NCBI GenBank assembly: GCA_963817135.1
Contig: CAWFNG010000001.1
Location: forward strand, 558,001-622,000
Origin: VAZQ01 sp963817135
Lineage (GTDB): Bacteria; Pseudomonadota; Alphaproteobacteria; Rhizobiales; Xanthobacteraceae
DNA length: 64,000 bases
Direction: 5' to 3'
Positions 52,930 to 60,859 of this stretch are shown here, in pieces. Below the pieces are notes generated by a model. It ran no database searches and had not been told where the DNA came from. It worked only from the letters and a program-made list of their open reading frames with translations. A program made the position numbers and the translations under genes. Position 1 is the stretch's first letter. Each line of letters starts with the position of its first letter.

Positions 52930-53607
52930 TCACAGCATCACGAGACCGAGTTGGGCGGCCCTTGCCACCGCTTCGGTCCGGCTGTCCGCATCAAGTTTTG
53001 CGAGGACGGCGGCAACGTGAAATTTGACGGTATGGAACGATATGCCCAGGCGCCGGGCAATCGCTTTGTTGGAAGCGCCATTTGCCATCGCGCCGAGGAC
53101 CTCGAGTTCGCGCGGCGTGAGTTGCGCGCGCCCCGAGCCATCAGGCGGGCGATCATCGATTGGGATTGCGGTCGCTAGCCGTGCAAGCAGGCCTCGCGGC
53201 ATTACGGCGTAGCCGTTGGCGACCGTCTTGATTGCGGTGACGATGGCGTCGGTGGGGGACGAACGTGGAAGAATGGCCTGCGCTCCCGCATCAAGAGCAT
53301 CGACCCCTTCTTCCGCCTCGGCGTTCTCAAGCAAAACAACAAGTGCGGTTTGAGCGTGTCGGCGGCGCCAGCCGATCAACAACGCACGCGGCGGCGTATC
53401 GGCCAGTACCACGTCTATATGAATTCGATCGACCAATCGGAGTAATACCGAGGCATCGTCGCTGATGCCTGCAACGGCGATCGCCGCATCGTCGCGCAAA
53501 ACCTTCGTAAGACTCTCGCTCAGCCTCTGATCAGCGCAAAAAATTGCGATCGCAACCGCAGCGCCTGACTTCTCCGGCCGCGATCTCGCCGCAGCGTGTG
53601 CAGGCAT
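52930..53607 (-). CDS. LuxR/FixJ-type response regulator
   Basis: 225 residues from ATG (MPAHAAARSRPEKSG). The receiver domain is about 18-135; the likely phospho-acceptor Asp is in DVVLADTPPR, and the conserved Lys is replaced by Arg (AILPRSSP). The C-terminal LuxR helix-turn-helix is LTPRELEVLGAMANGASN, KAIARRLGISFHTVKFH. No kinase is nearby. Two bases separate it from the HtrA-like gene, so they form an operon. It reads in the same frame as the start of that gene only because of a frameshift, giving an apparent 524-residue fusion. Confidence 0.85.
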   Translation of the reverse strand: MPAHAAARSRPEKSGAAVAIAIFCADQRLSESLTKVLRDDAAIAVAGISDDASVLLRLVDRIHIDVVLADTPPRALLIGWRRRHAQTALVVLLENAEAEEGVDALDAGAQAILPRSSPTDAIVTAIKTVANGYAVMPRGLLARLATAIPIDDRPPDGSGRAQLTPRELEVLGAMANGASNKAIARRLGISFHTVKFHVAAVLAKLDADSRTEAVARAAQLGLVML

Positions 53608-53609
53608 TT

Positions 53610-54504
53610 TTACGTCACCGGGCGTTCGCCAATCACGATCTTGATCGCCTTCGGCTCGCCGCCCCGGCGCAATGTAAAATCCACGGCGTTGCCGGCACTC
53701 TCCGGTCCGAGGCGGCGCATGACTTCGCGCACGCGATCGATGGCTTCCCCGTTCCAGGCCGTGACGATGTCGCCGACCAGCAGTCCGGCGCGCGCCGACG
53801 GTCCATCCGGGTCGATGCTCACCACAAGGAGTCCCTCTGTCTCCATTTGACTGGCCCTTGTGCCGCAGCGCCTGGAGCCCCGCACCGAGGTAGCCGCGAA
53901 CGACGTGACCTTTCGCCAGGAGTTGGTCGACCGCGCGGTCGATGGTGGAACTCGGGATGGCAAGCGCGCGGCGGCGCGGACCGAGGACCGTCATACCTAT
54001 GACCCCGCCATGCGCGTCAACGAGGGCGCCCCCTTCGGCAGCCGGGTTCAGGCTCAAGTCAAGACGAATGAGCCTGTCGATAGTGCCGCCGCGGACACTT
54101 CGCCACGGCCCGCCGGCAAAGGCGACGATGCCCAGCGCGGCCAGCGCCGCACCTTCACGACTGCCGATGGCTGCAACCACGTGCCCGGCGCGAACCGGGG
54201 CATTTGCGATCGCCGCTGCCGGCAATCCATCGGGTTGAAACCGAAGCACGGCGATGTCAGTGGTGGGATCCCGGCCTGCAAGCGAGGCCTCGATTTCTCG
54301 CCCTCCGGGAAGCGTCAGCCCGATGTTTTCGTCACGCTCCAGCGTTTCTTCGGCGGTGACGATCACGCCGGAGCGCCAATGGATGCCACTCGAGGGCCAT
54401 CGGCCGCCACCATGAACGGTGACGATGCTGCTTGCAGCGCGTTCGACGAGCGCCGCGATCTCATCTGAAAATGCAAACAAGGGGTTGGACTCGGTCACGA
54501 CCAT
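53610..54504 (-). pseudogene. HtrA-like protein with degenerate catalytic triad plus PDZ, frameshifted
   Basis: Corrected length 297 residues: trypsin-like fold (about 10-200) then PDZ (GLLVVSIDPDGPSARAGLLV, GDIVTAWNGEAID, ending GERPVT). A single extra base in AAATGG near 53845 throws the PDZ out of frame; removing it restores continuity. Triad positions: His is replaced by Glu53 (VTAEETLERDE), Asp83 is kept (DPTTDIAVL), Ser is replaced by Glu157 (NPAAEGGALV). It therefore looks like a non-proteolytic HtrA relative. The operon link to a response regulator suggests a sensing or scaffolding role, which is inference. Confidence 0.75.
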
Positions 54505-54676
54505 TTCTCCAATGCAAGGTTATCTGGTCGCGATATGGCATTGGTGCGGACGGTATTCTACTGGCCAGATGGCCAGGGATTGTGGCTCGTGGCTGATGCA
54601 GTACGTTGAGTAGCTGAATTGTGTAGGATACGCATCATCACGTCCGGACATACGACTGACGAAGAGGATGGATTCC

Positions 54677-56017
54677 ATGCATTGGCAAGGCAGACTGGTC
54701 GTCCTGTCCGTGGCTGTGGTCGTGGGCATGACAAATAAGCCCCTCCACGCCCAGGGAGTTGGGAAGTATTTTGCACCGCAGGATCAGGTTATTGCGATTC
54801 GTGCCGGGCGGCTATTCGACTCGAGAACAGGAAACATCCAGAACAATCAGATCGTGCTTGTCACCGGCGACCGCATCACGGACGTCGGTGCTGCCGTTCA
54901 GGTTCCTGCGGGTGCAAGGATGCTCGACCTGGGTTCGGCGACTGTGCTCCCCGGCATGATCGACACCCATGTCCATGTGAACACAGGAGGGAACACGCTA
55001 CCTCAGCGTGCGTTGCGAGCGCTCGCGAACGTGCAAATCGATCTTGCAGCCGGCTTTACAACCGTTCTTGATATGGATTCGCGCGGCAGCTTCTATACGG
55101 TTGATCTGCGCGATGCGATTAACTCCGGCATCGTTCAAGGGCCGCGGATGCAGGTGGTCGGGCAATCGATCAACCAGCGAGCCACCAACTACTATCCGGA
55201 TTCGCAATCGGTGCGCTTTTACGAAGGATTTACGGAAGGCAAAAACGTCAACTCTCCATGGCTTGCTCGCACCGCCGTACGCGAGGCTAAGTTGCACGGT
55301 GTTGATTACATCAAAATATATACGACCCAGGATTTCGCCGGTACTGTGCACATGTGGAAGCCGGATGGCACGCTGGTCAACAGCCCATCGCTGAGCTTGG
55401 AAGAAGTCGAAGCGATTGTAGACGAGGCTCATCGACTGGGATTGAAGGTGGCTTGTCACGCCTACGGGGGTGAAGGAATGATGAGCTGTCTGACTGCGGG
55501 AGTCGATGCACCCAATCACCTGCTCGAACTGGATGATGCTGGGGTCAAAATCCTGCTGCAGAAGAAACTTCCGTTTGTTCCAACTGTCGACGATCTGATC
55601 TCACTTGAGCAGGCCGATTTGCGGGACACCGGTGGCAGGAACTCACGTCTGCGTCTTCTGGAACAGGCCGTCAGGAGAGCGGTTGCAGCGGGCGTTCCCA
55701 TTGTATTTGGGAGCGGCGCCACGTCCGAGCGCATTCCGCACGGAAAACAGGCGGACCAATTTAAATATTATGCGAAATGGAACATGAGCCCCATACAGGC
55801 ATTGCAGACGGCCTATCTTCCCGCTGCACAGATGCTGAATTACGGATGGGAAAACCAAATCGGCGCGATCGAAAAAGGCAAGTTCGCAGACATCATCGCG
55901 GTCTCCGGAAATCCCATTGCGGACGTGACCGAAATGGAACGAGTCAAGTTTGTCATGAAGGGTGGCACGATTGTACGAAACGATCTGGGTTCCGGCGCGG
56001 GGTCACGCACGCCTTAG
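54677..56017 (+). CDS. Exported prolidase/imidazolonepropionase-like amidohydrolase
   Basis: 446 residues from the ATG with AGAGGA eight bases upstream; an in-frame ATG three codons earlier is possible. Signal peptide MHWQGRLVVLSVAVVV, cut near LHAQ. Metal-site features: GMIDTHVHVN, the carbamylatable Lys in VDYIKIYTT, His in KVACHAYGG and in APNHLLELDD. The usual late Asp (FGTDAG...PHG) is replaced: the sequence reads VFGSGATSERIPHG. Activity may be altered or lost. Base composition is less GC-rich than neighbours, suggesting transfer. Confidence 0.85.
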   Translation: MHWQGRLVVLSVAVVVGMTNKPLHAQGVGKYFAPQDQVIAIRAGRLFDSRTGNIQNNQIVLVTGDRITDVGAAVQVPAGARMLDLGSATVLPGMIDTHVHVNTGGNTLPQRALRALANVQIDLAAGFTTVLDMDSRGSFYTVDLRDAINSGIVQGPRMQVVGQSINQRATNYYPDSQSVRFYEGFTEGKNVNSPWLARTAVREAKLHGVDYIKIYTTQDFAGTVHMWKPDGTLVNSPSLSLEEVEAIVDEAHRLGLKVACHAYGGEGMMSCLTAGVDAPNHLLELDDAGVKILLQKKLPFVPTVDDLISLEQADLRDTGGRNSRLRLLEQAVRRAVAAGVPIVFGSGATSERIPHGKQADQFKYYAKWNMSPIQALQTAYLPAAQMLNYGWENQIGAIEKGKFADIIAVSGNPIADVTEMERVKFVMKGGTIVRNDLGSGAGSRTP

Positions 56018-56127
56018 GACTTTCAGCATCGGCAAACGCAATCGACTTGTAGGGCCGCTTTGGGTCGATGCTGGACCCGAACATCAATGGCGAGGAACCG
56101 CACGCCGGGAGCTCGACCCCAATGCGG

Positions 56128-56991
56128 TTAGCCGCTCAGAAAGGCAACGAGCTTCGGGATCACTTGCTCCGGCGCCTCGTCGATGAGCCAATGGCCGGAG
56201 CCCTTGACGATGACGCCCTCCACGTTGTCGTCGACCATGCGGCCCTGATCTATCAGAAATTGTCCGCCTGCCTTTTCTCCGGACAATACCAGCATCGGCA
56301 TGGTGAGCTTCGTTTGCCCAAAGCCGGCGAAGTCGGCGGCATCCTGCTCGAAATCGCGGAATACTTCGAACCCGGCGCGCATCGCGCCCGGCTTCGCATA
56401 AGCCTTCGCGTAAATACGGCGATCCCGTTCGGAGACGGATTTGCTACGCTCGGCGGCGAAGTCGTTCCAGAAATGTTCGAGATAGATTCGCTCGCGGCCG
56501 GCGACCAGCTTGAGCGGCGTTTCGCCGTAGAAGTGGAAATGCCAGAGGTCGCGCAGCAGCCAGACCTTGGTCCAATCGCCGATGCCGGGAAGAAACGCAT
56601 CCATCAGCACGATGCGATCGACCTCGGCGGGATATTGCGCGGCATAGGCATACGCGACCATCAGCCCGATATCGTGCCCCGCGATGCGCACGCGCTTATG
56701 GCCAAGCGAGGCGGCGAGCGCCTGGATGTCCTGCGCCATCGTCTTCTTGTCGTAACCTCCAGCAGGCTTTGCCGACTGCCCGAACCCGCGCAGATCGGGC
56801 GCTACGACTGCGTTCGTCCTGGCAAGCTCCGCGATCAGCGGCAGCCACATGTGGCTCGTTTGTGCGTAGCCGTGCAGCAGGATGATCGGCTCGCCTTTAC
56901 CCGCCGCGAGATAGTGAACCCGCGTGCCGTTGACCCTCGCGAATCGGCTCTCCGCTTTTCCGCCCGGTCGGCGCAAAGGCTTCGGCATCAT
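56128..56991 (-). CDS. Alpha/beta hydrolase, fluoroacetate dehalogenase/epoxide hydrolase-like
   Basis: 287 residues; start at the ATGATGA that overlaps the upstream thiolase stop. Oxyanion motif LLHGYAQTSHMW, Asp nucleophile in IAGHDIGLMVAYAYA, catalytic His in VKGSGHWLIDEAP. The DLRGFGQSAKP segment and GHDIG elbow resemble the haloacetate dehalogenase group (DhlA/DehH1). Coupled to a thiolase, so a role in degrading an unusual acyl compound is possible. Confidence 0.87.
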   Translation of the reverse strand: MMPKPLRRPGGKAESRFARVNGTRVHYLAAGKGEPIILLHGYAQTSHMWLPLIAELARTNAVVAPDLRGFGQSAKPAGGYDKKTMAQDIQALAASLGHKRVRIAGHDIGLMVAYAYAAQYPAEVDRIVLMDAFLPGIGDWTKVWLLRDLWHFHFYGETPLKLVAGRERIYLEHFWNDFAAERSKSVSERDRRIYAKAYAKPGAMRAGFEVFRDFEQDAADFAGFGQTKLTMPMLVLSGEKAGGQFLIDQGRMVDDNVEGVIVKGSGHWLIDEAPEQVIPKLVAFLSG

Positions 56992-58262
56992 CCATTCTCC
57001 AGCAGCGCGACCGTGCCGAGGCCGCCGTCGGCGCAGATGCTGACGATAGCGCGGCTGCCCCGAGGCATGCCGGCAAGTTCCTTGACGGCTTGACTCAAGA
57101 TGCGCGCGCCCGTGGCTCCGAAGGGATGGCCAAGCGCAACACTGCCCCCGTTCGGGTTCATGCGGTCGCGCGGAAAGCTCCCGAAGGTATGCTCTACACC
57201 GGCTTTCTTGCGAACATAGTCTTTGTCTTCGAGCGCCTTGATGTGGCAGGCCACCTGCGCGGAAAACGCCTCGTGAATTTCCCACAGCGCGATATCGTCG
57301 AACTTCAGCCCCTGTCGCGCGAGCAGGCGCGGAATCGCAGTGACCGGCGCCATGAGCAGTCCTTCGTTGAAGATGTCGATTGCAGCCATCTCGAAATCCA
57401 CAAGCCGCACGCGTGGCGCCGTGCTGGGCAGTCGCGACAAGCCTTCCTCGCTGGCAACCCAGATTGCAGCTGCTCCATCGGTCAGCGGCGAGCTGTTTCC
57501 CGCCGTAAGCGTCCCGCGGCCGCTGGTGCGATCGAAGGCGGGCTTGAGCCTGGCGAGTTTCTCCAGCGACGTGTCGCGGCGTGGAAAGTGATCCCGCGTA
57601 ACCCCGTCGATCGGGTTGACCAGATCCGAAAAGAAACCGCGGTCCCACGCCGCGACGGCACGTTGATGACTCTGCAGGGCAAGCTCATCCTGCTCCGCCC
57701 GACTGATGTTCCATGCCTTCGCCATGTCTTCGGTGTGTTCGCCCATGCTGCGTCCGGTCACGCGGTTCTTCACCTCTGGGACGAAAAGCCGGATATCGGA
57801 CGGGCGCAGTTTGCGCAGGGCTTGCAGGCGCAGCGTCAGGCTGCGCGCCTGGCCGACGCGGCGCAGCCAGTCCGACAGATTGTGTCCAAGCCCGATCTGC
57901 ACGCGGCTCATGCTCTCGACGCCGCCTAACAAGGCCAGGGCTGCCCGGTTGCGCCCGAGCATTCCGGCCGCTTCGAACACGCCGACCATGCTCGTGCTGC
58001 ATTGCATGATGGTCGTGAAAGTCGGCACATGCGGATCGAGCTTGGCTTCGAGCCACACCTCGCGCGCGAGATTGGCGTAGGCGAGATTGGGGATCACTGC
58101 GCCCCAGACGCCAAAATCAATCGGGCCGCTCGCGCGTTCCGCCATGGTCTGCACGACCGGCACCGACAACGCCAAGGAGTCACGATGGGCAAACGGTCCA
58201 TCGACTCCGACGAACGGGGTGCGAACGCCGGCAACGAGCCAGATCGGCATGCTATTCGCCAT
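56988..58262 (-). CDS. Acetyl-CoA acyltransferase (FadI-like thiolase)
   Basis: 424 residues. The acylated Cys is in FTTIMQCSTSMVG, the His in MNPNGGSVALGHPFGATGAR and the second Cys in VSICADGGLGTVA. Length and the HTFGSFPRDRMNPNG region fit the FadI/trifunctional-protein-beta type of long-chain ketoacyl thiolases. First in a two-gene minus-strand operon with the hydrolase; no hydratase/dehydrogenase partner is present. Confidence 0.92.
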   Translation of the reverse strand: MANSMPIWLVAGVRTPFVGVDGPFAHRDSLALSVPVVQTMAERASGPIDFGVWGAVIPNLAYANLAREVWLEAKLDPHVPTFTTIMQCSTSMVGVFEAAGMLGRNRAALALLGGVESMSRVQIGLGHNLSDWLRRVGQARSLTLRLQALRKLRPSDIRLFVPEVKNRVTGRSMGEHTEDMAKAWNISRAEQDELALQSHQRAVAAWDRGFFSDLVNPIDGVTRDHFPRRDTSLEKLARLKPAFDRTSGRGTLTAGNSSPLTDGAAAIWVASEEGLSRLPSTAPRVRLVDFEMAAIDIFNEGLLMAPVTAIPRLLARQGLKFDDIALWEIHEAFSAQVACHIKALEDKDYVRKKAGVEHTFGSFPRDRMNPNGGSVALGHPFGATGARILSQAVKELAGMPRGSRAIVSICADGGLGTVALLENG

Positions 58263-58573
58263 CGCGATCTTATAGCACGAGCTTTACCGCGACGCGCGCA
58301 TGGCCGAGTTATGACCTGGGCGCGCAGAGCGCCTGAGCTTTACCGCAGTACGCGGTTTAATCCGTGACGAAGGGCGGCGCAGCTCCGCGCAGCGCCGTTG
58401 CGGGAAATCACGGACGGTCGGGTCGGATTCGAGACCTCGCAAACCGAGTAATCAGCGCGCTGCAGCGTTGAGTTGCAGCACGCCCTGAAAAATGACAAGG
58501 CCGAACGCTGGCCTTTGCCGCGATCTGTCGGCAATTCGATGCGACCTTCACGCCATCAGGAGGCTGCTGCGCC
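58263..58573. other. Divergent intergenic region with a stem-loop
   Basis: Holds the promoters of the thiolase and of a plus-strand membrane gene. A nested inverted repeat spans 58361-58414 (outer TCCGTGA/TCACGGA, inner GGCGGCGC/GCGCCGTT). GAGCTTTACCGC occurs twice, near 58278 and 58334. No gene was found. Confidence 0.4.
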
Positions 58574-58969
58574 ATGCCGGGAACGGATGCGCCGACATTG
58601 CGGGAAAAAATTCTCCTGCATCAGATGCATCCTGCCAAGCTCGCTACCGACATCGCCGCCGCCGCCGTTTCCTTGTATTTCTTCTGGCAGCACGAGTTTT
58701 GGCTCGGCCTGATTACTCACTTCGTCCCGCCGCCGGTCGCTTCAGCCCTGGTGATGCGCTTTGCCGATTTCCAGCGCTACAAAAGCTCAAGGATCGGTGC
58801 GTACCTTAATCGCTACATGACACCCGTTGCTCAGGCCGCTCGGCTGGCTGGCGATCTGGTTACAGTCTTTGCCGCCTGGTTTCATTCGCTGCTTGGGATT
58901 GCCGCCGGAATTGTGATCGTCATTGCCGCATGGACCCACGGTGCTTTTCGCGGCAACCCTGAAGCTTAA
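58574..58969 (+). CDS. Small membrane protein, unknown function
   Basis: 131 residues from ATG with AGGAGG upstream. Two hydrophobic regions: LATDIAAAAVSLYFFWQ through LGLITHFVPPPVASALV, and LLGIAAGIVIVIAAW near the end. Conserved-looking LREKILLHQMHPAKLATD at the N-terminus. I recognise it only as a Rhizobiales-type hypothetical. It converges on and overlaps the C93 peptidase gene by four bases. Confidence 0.7.
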   Translation: MPGTDAPTLREKILLHQMHPAKLATDIAAAAVSLYFFWQHEFWLGLITHFVPPPVASALVMRFADFQRYKSSRIGAYLNRYMTPVAQAARLAGDLVTVFAAWFHSLLGIAAGIVIVIAAWTHGAFRGNPEA

Positions 58970-59622
58970 TCCATCCAGAAAGCCGAAAGATAGCGGCGCA
59001 CGCCCCTGTAATCCAAAACAGCCAGCGGCTCGTAATCTCTTTTTTCCGAATCGCGCAACAGCAGATTGGTCAAGTTGTCGAGAATGAGCCACTCCTCGTT
59101 TTGATAGACCGCGGCGACCATATGATCCTCGTTGTGCCGTCGATTGTGCACGATCACGAGCCTGACGCGGTCCGCGGAGATTCCGGCCACCCGAGCCGCT
59201 GCATACTTGGCGATGGAATAAGACTTGCAATCGCCATTTCTCATCGAGATCGCTTCAAGCGGACTGGTCCAGTCGCCAGGCGCAGGCTTGATCATAAGAT
59301 TAATCGATATGTTGAGGTGGCCTAGCAGAGCTTTGCCCTGATTCTGGCGCGCCTCCTCGGCAATTTTCATGAGCGTGGAGACCGATGGACAAGGGGTATC
59401 GCTCAATTCAAGGCAAACCTGAACGTGAAGCTTGTCGAGCAGCACTTTGTCTCTAAGGGATTCCCATATTGCAACGAGAGGAACCCCATTATTCTCATTG
59501 GTGAGCTCAAGCGTGTGGTTTCCGAACGGGTCACTCGGGCGGTCATCGGCGGAGGTCGGCACGGTGAAACCAACCACAATTGCGACGACCGTTACGAATA
59601 CCGCGATATGCATATTCGGCAC
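58966..59622 (-). CDS. Transglutaminase-like cysteine peptidase (C93/BTLCP family)
   Basis: 218 residues with signal peptide (MPNMHIAVFVTVVAIVVGF, cut near TSA). The catalytic triad is visible: Cys in MRNGDCKSYSIAKY, His in HNEDHMVAAV, Asp in EWLILDNLTN. In relatives such as LapG these proteins cleave surface adhesins; no adhesin or LapD is encoded here. Located 18 bp after the ABC permease, same strand. Confidence 0.88.
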   Translation of the reverse strand: MPNMHIAVFVTVVAIVVGFTVPTSADDRPSDPFGNHTLELTNENNGVPLVAIWESLRDKVLLDKLHVQVCLELSDTPCPSVSTLMKIAEEARQNQGKALLGHLNISINLMIKPAPGDWTSPLEAISMRNGDCKSYSIAKYAAARVAGISADRVRLVIVHNRRHNEDHMVAAVYQNEEWLILDNLTNLLLRDSEKRDYEPLAVLDYRGVRRYLSAFWMD

Positions 59623-59640
59623 GCCCTTCCGTGGCGATGT

Positions 59641-60858
59641 TCAGCCGCCGAAGATGACGCTGCGAAAGCGGCGGAGCGCGAAGGCGAAATAGACGCCGCC
59701 GATCACGGCCATGGCCAGAATCTGCGGCCACACAATGGAGAAATCCGCGCCGCGAAAGAGTACATCTTGAGCGAAGGTGACGAAATGCGGCGTCGGGCTG
59801 ATCGTCTGCATCAGATACTGCAGCCCGACCGGCATGCTTTCCATGGGCGTCGTACCTCCCGAAAGCAGCATCATGACCAATAGCACCGGGATCGCCAGGA
59901 GACCGAACTGCCCCATCGTGGCGGCGATCGTGCCAAGAAGGATGCCGAGCGCCGCGACCGTGAAGACATAAACGCACGCGCCGAAGAGAAACAGCAGAGG
60001 CGATCCGGCGATCGGCACCTGCAGCCACCACTGCACCACAAGCCTCAGCGATATTTCGGCAGCAATCAGGATGAAGATGCCATTCGCCAGGATCTTCGAG
60101 AGCATGATCTCGGCCGGGACCACGGGCATGACGAGGAGGTGTTCCACTGTGCCCTGCTCGCGCTCGCGAATGAGAGCTGCGCCGGTCAGAATCACGGTCA
60201 GCATGGTGAGGTTGTTGATGACCTGCATCACGGAGGAGAACCAGCTTGACTTCAGGTTCGGGTTAAACTTTGCGCGCGTCACCATTTTGACCGGCGCTCC
60301 CATTAGCCCTTCGCGCCCGGTAACGAACTCTGAGACGTAGTTGACGATGACGTTCTCGATATACGTCATGCCATTGAACGCCTGGGCAACCGCGGTGGCG
60401 TTTACGTTCACCTGAACCGAGGGCCGCCGCCCGGCGAGAATATCCGCCTGAAACTTCGGGGGAATCTCAATGACGAAGACAAACCGTTCCGAATCCATGG
60501 ATTGATCGATTTCCGTGGCTTCGATCTCCACCGCCGGCTTGAACGTGGGCGGAGTGAGGCCGTCCGCAATGCGACGTGACAGGTCGGAATGGTCCTCGTC
60601 GACGACTGCGACTGCAAGATTGGTCGCTTCCGTCGAGGCCCCGGTGGCAACCGCGTAGATGGCGATGGTGAAGGTATAGGCGACAAGCCATGGCATGATG
60701 CGGTCCGCACGGATGCTCCGCATCTCCTTGATCATCAGGCGATAGATGTTGACGAGATGCCCACTTAGCTTGGCGAATGCCTTGGGCTGCCGCGGCCTCG
60801 TCTCTCCTTGCGGTATCGTCTGCTTCTGCACAGTTGCCGCTTGGCTGGCCGAAGGCAT
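59641..60858 (-). CDS. ABC-2 type permease (YhhJ-like)
   Basis: 405 residues from ATG (MPSASQAATVQKQTI). N-terminal helix (MPWLVAYTFTIAIYAVAT), a large extracytoplasmic domain about residues 75-220, then five helices with IREREQGTVEHLLVMPVVP, the ABC-2 signature loop. C-terminal LFRGADFSIVWPQILAMAVI. Last of the exporter genes, overlapping none but starting one base from the upstream stop. Confidence 0.92.
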   Translation of the reverse strand: MPSASQAATVQKQTIPQGETRPRQPKAFAKLSGHLVNIYRLMIKEMRSIRADRIMPWLVAYTFTIAIYAVATGASTEATNLAVAVVDEDHSDLSRRIADGLTPPTFKPAVEIEATEIDQSMDSERFVFVIEIPPKFQADILAGRRPSVQVNVNATAVAQAFNGMTYIENVIVNYVSEFVTGREGLMGAPVKMVTRAKFNPNLKSSWFSSVMQVINNLTMLTVILTGAALIREREQGTVEHLLVMPVVPAEIMLSKILANGIFILIAAEISLRLVVQWWLQVPIAGSPLLFLFGACVYVFTVAALGILLGTIAATMGQFGLLAIPVLLVMMLLSGGTTPMESMPVGLQYLMQTISPTPHFVTFAQDVLFRGADFSIVWPQILAMAVIGGVYFAFALRRFRSVIFGG

Positions 60859-60859
60859 C

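Noticed and set aside
52930..54504. Apparent 524-residue protease-response regulator fusion
   Set aside because: The middle 90 residues are out-of-frame PDZ sequence; the regulator has its own ATG two bases after the restored PDZ stop.
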